Assembly (NCBI RefSeq): GCF_007833215.1
Contig: NZ_CP042239.1
Span: forward strand, 248,001 to 312,000
From: Sphingomonas suaedae
GTDB taxonomy: Bacteria; Pseudomonadota; Alphaproteobacteria; Sphingomonadales; Sphingomonadaceae
DNA: 64,000 nt
Direction of reading: 5' to 3'
How positions within the stretch are numbered: the first letter of the stretch is position 1; every line of letters starts with the position of its first letter. The notes beneath the pieces are model-generated. The model did not search any database. It worked only from the letters and a program-made list of their open reading frames with translations, and was not told where the DNA came from. A program made the position numbers and the translations under genes. Of the stretch, positions 8,877 to 16,854 are shown one piece after another.

Positions 8877-9644
8877 TCAGGCAGCTAGTTTCTCGTCACT
8901 GCGCAGGGTCAGGACTTCCACGCCGGTCGCGGTAACCGCGACGGTATGTTCGAACTGGGCGGAGAGCTTGCCGTCGCGGGTCACCACGGTCCAGCCATCG
9001 TCCAGCGTCTCGATCCGGCGGCTGCCCTGGTTGAGCATCGGCTCGACGGTGAACACCATGCCTTCGCGCAGTTTCATGCCGGTGCCGGGACGGCCGAAAT
9101 TGAGGACCGAGGGTTCCTCATGCATTTCGCGGCCGATGCCGTGGCCGCAAAAGTCGCGGACGACCGAATAGCCGTGCTGCTTGGCATGACGCTCGATCGC
9201 CGCGCCGATATCGCCGAGATGGGCGCCAGGGCGGACCTGCCTGATGCCCTTCCACATTGCCTCCTGCGTCACGCGGACCAGCCGTCGCGCGGAGGGCGAG
9301 ACGGTGCCGACCAGATAGGTCTTGCTGGAATCGGCGATGAAGCCGTTCTTTTCCAGCGTGATGTCGAGATTGATGATGTCGCCGTCGCGGATGACCTCCG
9401 CATCATCGGGTACGCCGTGGCAGACAACGTGGTTGATCGAGCAGTTCAGGACATATTTGAAGCCATATTGCCCCTTGCTCGCCGGGCGGGCGGCGAGACC
9501 ATCGGTGATGAAGCGTTCGACCAGATCGTTGACCTGCATCGTCGACATGCCGTCGAGCGTGAGACCGTCGAGCATTTCGAACACCGATGCCAGCAGCCTG
9601 CCGGAAATACGCATCAGCGCCAGTTCGTCTGCAGTCTTGACCAT
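8877..9644 (-). CDS. map: Type I methionine aminopeptidase
   Basis: 255-aa dimetal enzyme that removes the initiator Met. Metal ligands are visible: D94 and D105 (INLDITLEKNGFIAD), the His of GHGIGREMHE, and the Glu residues in FTVEPM and FEHTVAV; H76 of VVCHGVPDD is the conserved substrate-site His. The ATG overlaps the stop of the ParD-like gene upstream (ATGA at 9642-9645), so it is translated from the same message. Placing a housekeeping peptidase in the toxin position of a ParD-like operon is notable. Confidence 0.96.
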   Translation of the reverse strand: MVKTADELALMRISGRLLASVFEMLDGLTLDGMSTMQVNDLVERFITDGLAARPASKGQYGFKYVLNCSINHVVCHGVPDDAEVIRDGDIINLDITLEKNGFIADSSKTYLVGTVSPSARRLVRVTQEAMWKGIRQVRPGAHLGDIGAAIERHAKQHGYSVVRDFCGHGIGREMHEEPSVLNFGRPGTGMKLREGMVFTVEPMLNQGSRRIETLDDGWTVVTRDGKLSAQFEHTVAVTATGVEVLTLRSDEKLAA

Positions 9645-9853
9645 CAGGCTGCAGCTCGTGCCGGCGGTGGCGCTTCGGTGACGGCGGCGAGCTGCATCTT
9701 GACGATGTCGCTGAACGACAGGGTCGGATTGGCTTCGGCGAGCATTCCGATCTTCATCCAGAATTCGGCCTGGGCGTTGATCGACCGGCACATCACCGTG
9801 CTGGCGCGGCGGATTTGTTCGTGCAGATCCTCGTCGATCTTGACGATACCCAT
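9644..9853 (-). CDS. ParD-like ribbon-helix-helix protein
   Basis: 69 aa. MGIVKIDEDLHEQIRRASTVMCRSINAQAEFWMKIG fits the ParD-like family (formerly DUF3423): an N-terminal beta strand, then helices, as in ribbon-helix-helix DNA binders. CGAGG lies about 5 nt before the ATG. No ParE follows; the next gene, overlapping by 4 nt, is map. A perfect 28-bp palindrome starts 20 bp upstream, so it probably represses its own operon. Function beyond autoregulation is unknown. Confidence 0.88.
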   Translation of the reverse strand: MGIVKIDEDLHEQIRRASTVMCRSINAQAEFWMKIGMLAEANPTLSFSDIVKMQLAAVTEAPPPARAAA

Positions 9854-9873
9854 GGCTGACCTCGGATGAGTGA

Positions 9874-9901
9874 ATATACGAACCATATATGGTTCGTATA
9901 T
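9874..9901 (-). promoter_or_regulatory. Perfect 28-bp palindrome, candidate operator of the ParD-like/map operon
   Basis: Every base pairs about the centre 9887/9888: half-site ATATACGAACCATA, mirrored as TATGGTTCGTATAT. It fills most of the 55-bp gap between the GNAT gene stop and the ParD-like ATG. Ribbon-helix-helix proteins bind inverted repeats at their own promoters, so this is a strong operator candidate. No T-run supports a terminator role. Confidence 0.75.
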
Positions 9902-9908
9902 CGCGGCG

Positions 9909-10793
9909 TCAATCCGCGGTGCGGATCGCGTCGAGCATGGTTTCGGGGAAGCGGTCGAACAGCGCGGTTGCGGCTTCGCGTGAGGGGAGGCGAGCCAGCA
10001 ACGGCGCCGGGTCGAGCAGGGGGATCGTGTCTCCGTCGGCGCAGCGGGCGTCCAGCGCGGCGAGCTGGTCCGAAGCGACCGGATCTTCGTCCAGCGGGGC
10101 GCCCTTGCGGACCGAGATGCCGTAGAAGCGGCGGAGATGCGCGGCGAGCCAGCAGGCGGGGAGGGGAGCGTCGAGGCCGATGAGGGCGTAGAGCAGGCTG
10201 TCATCGGGCTGCTGGTCCGGAGTCAGGGCCGGCTGGATGTAGCGCCAGTCGAGGATGCGGGCGCCGCGCCTGGCCCAGATACGGAGACGATCGAGCTGAT
10301 CGACTCCGGCAACTTGCGAGTCGAGGCGATAGGCCGCTTCGTCCATGGCGAATGGGTCGTTCTGTTCAAGGAAGATCAGCACCTCCTCCACCCCGAACGC
10401 ATCGCGGATCGTGTCGACGACGATCGCCATCATCTGTTTGAGTCTGCCCCGGCCACGCTGGGCGGGGTCGACATAGAGATAGTTGAGGTTGGCCGTGGCG
10501 ATGCTGCGGCCCTGCGCCTCGGGCAGCGGGGCGGCGATGAAGTTGGCGCCGCCGATGAGGGGGCCGTCGGCTTCCTCTACGGTCAGCACCAGTTCGGTGA
10601 ATTCGCCGTAGAGCGCGGTCAGACGGGCCTTTTCGGAGCCATGGTTGAGGGCGAGACAGGCGGCGAAGCCGTCGCGGTCCTCCTTCTCGTCCGGAAGTAC
10701 GAATGCCTTGTCATATCCGGCGAAGAAGCGGTCGAACACCGCTCCTTCGCCGGTATCACTGGTGCGGACGATCAGGCCGTCCCGGTTCGCCAT
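9909..10793 (-). CDS. GNAT-like N-acetyltransferase paired with a PLP decarboxylase
   Basis: 294 aa. The central part shows the acetyl-CoA-binding pattern of GNAT folds (NLNYLYVDPAQRGRGRLKQMM, about residues 112-132), preceded by strand GGANFIAAPL. The remainder after about residue 200 is not recognised. It starts 4 bp after the decarboxylase stop and almost certainly shares its transcript, so a polyamine or a related amine is the likely acceptor; this is inferred from context. Confidence 0.75.
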   Translation of the reverse strand: MANRDGLIVRTSDTGEGAVFDRFFAGYDKAFVLPDEKEDRDGFAACLALNHGSEKARLTALYGEFTELVLTVEEADGPLIGGANFIAAPLPEAQGRSIATANLNYLYVDPAQRGRGRLKQMMAIVVDTIRDAFGVEEVLIFLEQNDPFAMDEAAYRLDSQVAGVDQLDRLRIWARRGARILDWRYIQPALTPDQQPDDSLLYALIGLDAPLPACWLAAHLRRFYGISVRKGAPLDEDPVASDQLAALDARCADGDTIPLLDPAPLLARLPSREAATALFDRFPETMLDAIRTAD

Positions 10794-10797
10794 GCGA

Positions 10798-12012
10798 TCA
10801 GCGGCGCGCGCGGCGCTTGAACTGGTCGAGGCTGACGACGTTGCTCGGGCGTTCGATCGCAATGCCCGAATAGAGCGTCGCCATCGGTTCGTCGCTGACG
10901 CTGTGCACCGTGTCCGCCCCGAAGCCGTTGAACGCGGTGCGCATGGCACAGCCATAGGCGCCGAGCATCCCGACCTCGATATAATCGCCGGCCTGAATGT
11001 CCGAAGGCAGTTCGAACGGGCCGGCCATATGATCGAGATCGTCACAGGTCGGGCCGTAGAAGCTGTATTCGGTCATCTCCATCGCTTCATCGGCATCGTC
11101 GCGCAGGACGCGGACCGGGAAGCGCCAGCCGACATGCGCGGCATCGAACAGCGCGCCATAAGCACCGTCGTTGATATACAGCTCGTCGCCGCGGCGCTTT
11201 TCGACGCGGACGATCAGCGAGCTGTACTCGGCGCACAGCGCGCGGCCCGGCTCGCACCACAATTCGGCGCTGTACGAGATCGGCAGATTCTCGAACGCAT
11301 TGTGGATGACGCCGAAATAGGCGTCGAGCGGCGGGGGCTCCATCCCCGGATAGGTCGACGGGAAGCCGCCACCGACATCGACGATGTCGACGGTGACCGA
11401 CGAGGCGACGATCGCCGCCCGCACGCGCTCCATCGCCTCCGCATAGGCGGCCGGGGTCATCGCCTGGCTACCGACATGGAAGCAGATGCCCAGCGCATCG
11501 GCCGCCTGACGGGTCGCAACCAGCAATTCGGCCACATCCTCGGGCTCCGCGCCGAATTTGGCGGCGAGGCTCAGCTTCGAATGATCCGACGATACGCGGA
11601 TTCGGACGCACAGGTTCAGGTCGGTCGCGCCACGAGTCGCGCGCACGATCTTCTCCAGCTCGTCCATCGTGTCGAGGCTGAAGGTGCGGACGCCATGGAC
11701 GAAATAGGCTTCCTCGATCGCTTCCTCGGCCTTGACCGGGTGCATGAAGCACAGGGTCGCCTTGGGCAGGGCGCGGCGCGCCATGCGCACTTCGCCGATC
11801 GACGCGACGTCATAATGCGTCACGCCGCTGTCCCACAGGATCTGCAGCAATTCGGGAGAGGGATTCGCCTTGACGGCATAGAGCACCGTTCCCGGAAACT
11901 TCTCGACAAAGAAGCGGGCGGCGCGCTTTGCAGCGTGCGGACGAACGAGCGTTACCGGCTCGACGGGACGAAGGGCTTTCGCTAGCCCCAGCGCGCTATG
12001 ATGCTTGTGCAA
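10798..12012 (-). CDS. Ornithine/lysine decarboxylase-type PLP enzyme (fold III)
   Basis: 404 aa. PLP lysine K48 sits in LYAVKAN; the phosphate-binding HVGS and VGGGFPSTYPG, CEPGRAL, and the catalytic Cys region YGPTCDDLD follow in order. These define the eukaryotic-like ornithine decarboxylase family, which makes putrescine or cadaverine. The start is TTG at 12012, with GGAGG 9 nt upstream; no ATG or GTG is suitably placed. The downstream acetyltransferase may modify the amine product. Divergent from the dehydratase gene at 12160. Confidence 0.9.
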   Translation of the reverse strand: MHKHHSALGLAKALRPVEPVTLVRPHAAKRAARFFVEKFPGTVLYAVKANPSPELLQILWDSGVTHYDVASIGEVRMARRALPKATLCFMHPVKAEEAIEEAYFVHGVRTFSLDTMDELEKIVRATRGATDLNLCVRIRVSSDHSKLSLAAKFGAEPEDVAELLVATRQAADALGICFHVGSQAMTPAAYAEAMERVRAAIVASSVTVDIVDVGGGFPSTYPGMEPPPLDAYFGVIHNAFENLPISYSAELWCEPGRALCAEYSSLIVRVEKRRGDELYINDGAYGALFDAAHVGWRFPVRVLRDDADEAMEMTEYSFYGPTCDDLDHMAGPFELPSDIQAGDYIEVGMLGAYGCAMRTAFNGFGADTVHSVSDEPMATLYSGIAIERPSNVVSLDQFKRRARR

Positions 12013-12159
12013 CTCAAGGGACCTCCAATTGGCTTGCGCCGTACGGTGAAAACACTGCCTTGCGGTGGAAGTCCCATGGGGCAGCGGACGGCTCACATAG
12101 GGTCGAGATGCCCCCTTGTAAAGCGCGAAGCGGCGGAAACCAGCGATGCGGGGTGAGAT

Positions 12160-13128
12160 GTGACTATCGTGAGACAGCCCACACGGGCCGGGGTGCGGGA
12201 TGCGGCGGCGAAGGTGGCGGCGATCCTGCCGCCTACACCCTTGTTCGTGGCCGAGATTCGCGGCGTGCCGGTGATGTTCAAGGCGGAGGCGCTCCAGCCG
12301 ATCGGCGCGTTCAAGATCCGGGGCGCCTGGCACCGGCTGACCGCGCTCGATGCCGAGCAGCGGGCGAAGGGGGTGGTCGGATTCTCTTCCGGAAACCATG
12401 CGCAGGGCGTCGCATGGGCGGCAAAGCGACTCGGCATTCCGGCGGTGATCGTGATGCCGAGCGACGCCCCGGCACTGAAGCGCGAGGCGACGCTGGCGAT
12501 GGGGGCGGAGGTGGTCAGCTATGACCGGATGACCGAGAATCGCGACAAGATTGCCGCGCACCTCGCCCATGCCCGTGGCGCCACGCTCGTCCCGCCGTTC
12601 GACGATCCGTGGATCATCGAGGGGCAGGGGAGCCTGGGGATCGAGGTGCTGACGCAAGCGGCGGAGATGAAGCTGCCCGATCCGGCGCATGTCGTGGTGC
12701 CCTGTGGCGGCGGGGGCCTGGCCGCCGGGGTCGCGCTGGCGCTGCCCGATGCACAGGTCGTGGTCGTGGAGCCCGAGGGCTGGGACGATATGTGCCGCAG
12801 CCTGGAGGCGGGGTGGATCGAGCCGGTGGGCGACAATCCGCCGCCGACGGCATGCGATTCGCTCCAGACGCTGCGCGTCTCGCCGCTGACCTTCGACGTG
12901 CTGTCGCGGCGCGGGGCGACGGGGGTGCGGGTGAGCGAGGCCGAGGTTCGCGCGGCGCAGCGCTGGGCGGCGCGGCGGTTGCGGATCGTGGTCGAGCCGG
13001 GCGGATCGGTGGCGCTCGCCGCACTGCTGGCGGGGAAGGTCGATCCGCGGTCCGATATGCTGGTGGTGCTGAGCGGAGGGAATGCCGATCCGGCGGCCTA
13101 TTCGGCGGTGCTGAGCGGGGTGGATTGA
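12160..13128 (+). CDS. Threonine/serine dehydratase-like PLP enzyme (fold II)
   Basis: 322 aa, shorter than biosynthetic IlvA because there is no C-terminal ACT-like domain. The PLP lysine is K52 in IGAFKIRGA; SSGNHAQG and the phosphate loop CGGGGL are intact, and SGGN is near the C-terminus. This fits catabolic threonine ammonia-lyase or serine racemase; the exact reaction cannot be told. The start is GTG at 12160 with GGGGTGAG before it. It diverges from the decarboxylase, with 147 bp between. Confidence 0.87.
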   Translation: MTIVRQPTRAGVRDAAAKVAAILPPTPLFVAEIRGVPVMFKAEALQPIGAFKIRGAWHRLTALDAEQRAKGVVGFSSGNHAQGVAWAAKRLGIPAVIVMPSDAPALKREATLAMGAEVVSYDRMTENRDKIAAHLAHARGATLVPPFDDPWIIEGQGSLGIEVLTQAAEMKLPDPAHVVVPCGGGGLAAGVALALPDAQVVVVEPEGWDDMCRSLEAGWIEPVGDNPPPTACDSLQTLRVSPLTFDVLSRRGATGVRVSEAEVRAAQRWAARRLRIVVEPGGSVALAALLAGKVDPRSDMLVVLSGGNADPAAYSAVLSGVD

Positions 13129-13521
13129 GGGCGGGGCTGGGGTGTCCGGACGAAGCGGACGAAAAATGGGGGTTTTGGGGTTGAGGCTACGGGTTTGCGA
13201 CGGGCTGACACCTGCGACGCGACCGTGACGCGACGGGTGGACGACGGTGGGGCGTCGGGTGCGCCACAGTGGCGCGACACTTGCGCGACGGGGACGCAAC
13301 AGGTGGGCGCCTGTGAGGCAACCGGCGGGCGACTGCGGCGCGACACCTGCGCGACTAGTGTCAGGCGAGGGGGCTTTTGGAGGGGAATGAGGCGGGTTGG
13401 GGTTCACCGATCAGTTTAGATCATGTGGAATCCAACATTGGAAGGGGGCTCCCCCAATTGAACTCGTAATAACTTGAATGCTGACGCGGCTAAGAATGGA
13501 TTTTATTCGCGAGGTGCGCGC
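13129..13521. other. 393-bp gap with imperfect GC-rich repeats
   Basis: No gene was found. From about 13200 to 13360 the sequence is unusually rich in CG-dinucleotide words of the form GCGACAC(C/T)TGCGCGAC, occurring at about 13275 and 13339, with a relaxed copy at 13206. Base composition changes to more AT-rich around 13410, where the accessory HEPN gene begins. The repeats may mark the edge of the inserted patch. Confidence 0.4.
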
Positions 13522-14899
13522 ATGAAAAAAACCAGCAAGGAAGAACTCGTTGCCGACGTGGCTTTCATTCTTGCCGAAGTAGAACGGATGCACAAACTTG
13601 TTCGTGAGCAAGGATTGAGTGCGGTCCCGCGAGCCGACGCGCTTCAATGGCTGCCGGACCCTGGCGAGAGCGGCTTCCACATTCTGTGCGGTCTGGCAGC
13701 TGCGAAGCGGATCGCTCTTCTCGCTATACATGCTAGGCGTGCCGCAGGCGTCATGGATCAAGTTGAGTTGAAGGCGCTTGATAGGCATGTCCGGGCGGTG
13801 CTCTCGCAGCGTTTCCTAGGTGAACAGCGCGAGGTCACAATTCGCGAAGTTGACCGCGCGCTCGCGGAAGTGGGGAAGCGAGCCGCCCCCCCCCCCGCGC
13901 AATTCCCATATCTATTTCGTGCCCTGTCACCTCGTCTCTGTGGAAAATCCACCCGAATTTTTTATCGGTTCCGTCCGGTTCCTGACAATGGCTCGTTTCC
14001 GTTCTCGTCTCGCAGATTATTTATGGACCTCTCGACATTATATCCGACGAGACTATCAGTTCTTCAAGCAGCTGGTGCATTATTACGGAAGCTTCGGCTG
14101 GGTGGCCGAGATCCATATCAGTGATTGCGACGAGTTCACCTCCGAATCGCGCGCGATGGAGGTGGTCACGCGCGCGATCGATTGTCTCCATCTCCTCATT
14201 GGCCCCGGACACAGTCGCAAAATGCGGATCGGTGGCCCTAACCTAAAACGTGATTTGCGTGGTAACTTCTCGGTCTGTGACGCCAACCTCAGATACAAAG
14301 TCAGCTATCCAAGCGCTGGGCATTTCGGATTCGAGGAAGGTTGGTTTGTTGACCTCGAAGCCCATCCGGACTGGGGCCGTGTGCTCACGCTATGCGCTTT
14401 GGCCCTTGAGGCGGCGACTGACCCTGGGCTTACGCGGCCCCTTAGTCACCGATTTCTTGAGGCGATCCACTGGTACGGTGAGGCCGTGCGTGACCCTAAC
14501 CCGGCAGCCCGAGTGGTGAAGTATATCACGGCGCTCGAACGTATGTTGATGACCGAAGGGCGCAATGAGGAGATCGCGCCAACTATATCTGAACGCGTGG
14601 CGGCGCTCTGCTGCGAGCGAGGGTCGATCGCCAGTCACACTCAATGGCGTGCTGACGCTCAAGCGGCCTATGCGCTCCGTTCCAAGCTAGTGCATGGCTC
14701 GCTTTCGCCTACCTCTAAACGGATCACAGATGAACTTGGTACGGTTGCGCGAGTGAGCCAGTATGGGATTGTTGGGGCTCTTACCCTTCTTGGCGACCGA
14801 GGCCTGACCGATGCGAATGCGAGCAGTGTTAAGCTCTCCCGGTTCTATGACGCCTTCGTTGCCGATGTGCGACGCGCTCTCACTTCGGTATCTGCATAA
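13522..14899 (+). pseudogene. HEPN-like protein gene frameshifted at an 11-C run
   Basis: Two open frames form one protein. Frame 1 runs from ATG 13522 (GAGG 7 nt upstream) into the run of 11 cytosines at 13886-13896 and ends at 14124 in unrelated sequence. The continuation to 14899 lies in another frame. Removing one C joins them into 458 aa. The C-terminal part contains RSKLVHG, matching the R-x4-H motif of HEPN ribonuclease-like domains. Codon use and AT content differ from neighbours. It may be a pseudogene, a sequencing error, or a phase-variable gene switched by slippage. The HEPN assignment rests on the motif and helical context. Confidence 0.6.
13886..13896. repeat. Homopolymer of 11 cytosines inside a gene
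   Basis: An uninterrupted C11 tract at the exact point where the reading frame of the HEPN-like gene breaks. A one-base contraction restores the full-length frame. Tracts of this length are prone to slippage in replication and in sequencing. Confidence 0.9.
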
Positions 14900-14934
14900 T
14901 GGCACAAATTGACAATCCTTCCCAATTTGTGCCA
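14900..14934 (+). promoter_or_regulatory. 12-bp inverted repeat upstream of parDE, candidate operator
   Basis: TGGCACAAATTG (14900-14911) and its perfect complement CAATTTGTGCCA (14923-14934) are separated by 11 nt. It begins directly after the HEPN gene stop and ends 22 bp before the parD ATG. Autoregulation by ParD through such repeats is typical. It could also act as a terminator stem, but no T-run follows. Confidence 0.6.
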
Positions 14935-14956
14935 AACTCTCACCCGGAGACAGGCA

Positions 14957-15202
14957 ATGGCAACCATGAATATCTCGCTCCCCGACCCCATGAAACAATG
15001 GGTCGAGAGCCGCACGCATGACGGGCGGTACAGCAACGCCAGCGACTATGTGCGCGACCTTATCCGGCGCGATCAGGAGCGGAGCGACAAGATCGCGCAG
15101 ATGCAGCGGCTTGTCGATGAAGCGCGTGCCAGCGGGGTGAGCGACCTGTCGATGGACGACATTCGCGCGATGGCGTTGAAGCAGGCCGGGCTGAACGGCT
15201 GA
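14957..15202 (+). CDS. parD: ParD-type antitoxin (ribbon-helix-helix)
   Basis: 81 aa. MATMNISLPDPMKQWVESR and NASDYVRDLIRRDQ are characteristic of ParD/CopG antitoxins: an N-terminal DNA-binding strand-helix-helix followed by a flexible toxin-binding tail. The ATG at 14957 is chosen since upstream in-frame sequence is promoter DNA. ParE follows 2 bp later. The inverted repeat just upstream is the likely operator. Confidence 0.92.
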   Translation: MATMNISLPDPMKQWVESRTHDGRYSNASDYVRDLIRRDQERSDKIAQMQRLVDEARASGVSDLSMDDIRAMALKQAGLNG

Positions 15203-15204
15203 AC

Positions 15205-15501
15205 GTGCCGGGCTTTCGCTTCACGCGGGCGGCAACCGACGATCTTCTCGCGATCTATCTTGAAGGGCTGGAGCGGTTCGGGCTGGCGCAGGCCGACCGG
15301 TATAACGATGGGTTGAAGCGGACCTTTGCGTTCCTTGCCGAAACGCCGCGCGCCGCCCGGTTGCGCGAGGAGATCGACCCGCCCGTGCGCGCGCATCCGT
15401 TCAAGGCGCATATGATCGTTTATGAGGAAGTCGATGACGGGGTGCTGATCCTGCGGGTCCGGCACGGGCGCGAAGACTGGATTTCATCGCCGGAGGGGTG
15501 A
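15205..15501 (+). CDS. parE: ParE-type toxin
   Basis: 98 aa of the RelE/ParE superfamily: FRFTRAATDDLLAIYLEGLERFG at the N-terminus and HMIVYEEVDDGVLILRVRHGREDW at the C-terminus, with the conserved Arg before the final strand. ParE proteins usually poison DNA gyrase. The GTG start at 15205 lies 2 bp after parD. The module sits beside the broken HEPN gene in an accessory patch. Confidence 0.92.
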   Translation: MPGFRFTRAATDDLLAIYLEGLERFGLAQADRYNDGLKRTFAFLAETPRAARLREEIDPPVRAHPFKAHMIVYEEVDDGVLILRVRHGREDWISSPEG

Positions 15502-15511
15502 AGCGCATCCC

Positions 15512-16735
15512 TCACCCCCGCATCCGCCCATCCGGCATCAGCTTCACCGTCCGCCCATCGCGCGCTGCGGCGTAGATCGCCTCGATCAGTCGCGTGTCGC
15601 GCAGGCCCATCTCGCCGCCGGTGAGGATCGGCGTGCCGTCGCGGATGGCGTTGGTGAAGTGGTTGAGCTGGCGGGCGAACTGGACGGTCGGGTCGCCGGG
15701 GGTGACGTCGCGGGCGTTCTGGCCTTCGATCCGCATTTTCTGCCCGGCATAGCTGGTGGCGGGGTCCATGATGAGGGCGCCTTGCGTACCGCGCACATGG
15801 GCGAAATTGGCGTTGACGGAATCATAGGAGGTCGCGAGATGCGCGACTGCGCCCGAGGGGAAGCGCCATTGCGAGGCGACATGGGCGAAGATTTCGGTGA
15901 AGCGCGGGTCGTCCCTGGGCTGGAAGGTCGTGGCGCTGATGCTCTCGGGCATCTCGTCGGTCAGGTAGAGGGCGGATTGCAGGCCGTAGATGCCGAAGTC
16001 CTCCAGCGGGCCGCCGCCAGCCAGCGCGCGGTTCATGCGCCAGTTCTGCGCCGGGGTGGTGGGTCCTGCGCGATAGGATTGCTCGGACCGGATGAGGCGG
16101 ATGTCGCCGACCGCTTTCTCGCGCATCAGGCGCATCGCTTCGACATTGTACGGCTCGAAATGACTGCGATAGGCGATCATCAGCTTGCGGCCGGCACGGC
16201 GGGCGGCGGCGATCATCGCTTCGCATTCGGCGCTGGAGAGCGCCATCGGCTTTTCGCACAGGACATGCTTGCCCGCGGCAAAGGCGCGGATCGCGAAATC
16301 GGCGTGGAAGGCGGTGGGGAGGACGATGTACACCGCCTGGATGCGGTCGTCGGCGGCGATCTTGGCGAAGTCTTCATAGGCGTAGCGCGCGTCTTCGGGG
16401 ACGCCATAGGCTTCGCCGACCTGACTCAACTTGTCGGGGTTGCCCGATACCAGCGCGCTGATATGGGCGCGATCGGCCTGGTCGAAGCGCGGCATCATCT
16501 GGTTGAGCGCATAGCCGCCCAGACCGATGATTGCGAAGCCGACGCTGTCGTCGCGCTTGCGACGCGGCGGAGTGGTGGGAAGGCGCACGCCCGGGGGGAG
16601 GGGAAGGCCCTTGAGCTGCGGCCCGGTGCGGGATTGAGCGAAGGGCGATGCGGTGCTGGCGGTGGCGGTCAGCGTGGCGGCGAGGGCGCCGCCTGCTTCG
16701 ATGAAGCCGCGTCGTGAGATGGGTGTGTGGGGCAT
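15512..16735 (-). CDS. Gfo/Idh/MocA-family oxidoreductase with Tat signal
   Basis: 407 aa. A twin-arginine signal ISRRGFIEAGGALAATLTA is at the N-terminus, then a Pro-rich linker. The Rossmann domain starts near residue 67 (VGFAIIGLGGYALNQMMPRF), and the family motif CEKPMALSSAE (~residue 158) supplies the catalytic-site Lys-Pro. The arrangement resembles periplasmic glucose-fructose oxidoreductase, which keeps NADP(H) tightly bound. GGAGAGGA precedes the ATG. The substrate is unknown but probably a sugar. Confidence 0.88.
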   Translation of the reverse strand: MPHTPISRRGFIEAGGALAATLTATASTASPFAQSRTGPQLKGLPLPPGVRLPTTPPRRKRDDSVGFAIIGLGGYALNQMMPRFDQADRAHISALVSGNPDKLSQVGEAYGVPEDARYAYEDFAKIAADDRIQAVYIVLPTAFHADFAIRAFAAGKHVLCEKPMALSSAECEAMIAAARRAGRKLMIAYRSHFEPYNVEAMRLMREKAVGDIRLIRSEQSYRAGPTTPAQNWRMNRALAGGGPLEDFGIYGLQSALYLTDEMPESISATTFQPRDDPRFTEIFAHVASQWRFPSGAVAHLATSYDSVNANFAHVRGTQGALIMDPATSYAGQKMRIEGQNARDVTPGDPTVQFARQLNHFTNAIRDGTPILTGGEMGLRDTRLIEAIYAAARDGRTVKLMPDGRMRG

Positions 16736-16830
16736 CGCCGTCCTCTCCGATGGTTCGTCGGAAGGAATGATAGCGTTACCATTGCCGGGTCGGCAATCGG
16801 GGAAATGGGCTTTTGGCCCCACTCAATTCC

Positions 16831-16851
16831 CTCCCCTTTCAGGGAGGGGAG
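16831..16851 (-). terminator. GC-rich hairpin downstream of the reductase gene
   Basis: CTCCCC (16831-16836) and GGGGAG (16846-16851) form a short stem just past the stop of the ferredoxin reductase gene, which reads leftward. No T-run follows. The sequence also resembles the CCCTCCCC palindromes found elsewhere in the window. Confidence 0.35.
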
Positions 16852-16854
16852 ATT

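Noticed and set aside
13180..13380. Possible CRISPR array, because of repeated words
   Set aside because: The copies are imperfect, unevenly spaced and without unique spacers of constant length; no cas genes are in the window.
12013..13407. Extension of the decarboxylase frame upstream to about 870 codons
   Set aside because: The upstream part is antisense to the dehydratase gene; the family's N-terminus begins at the TTG at 12012.
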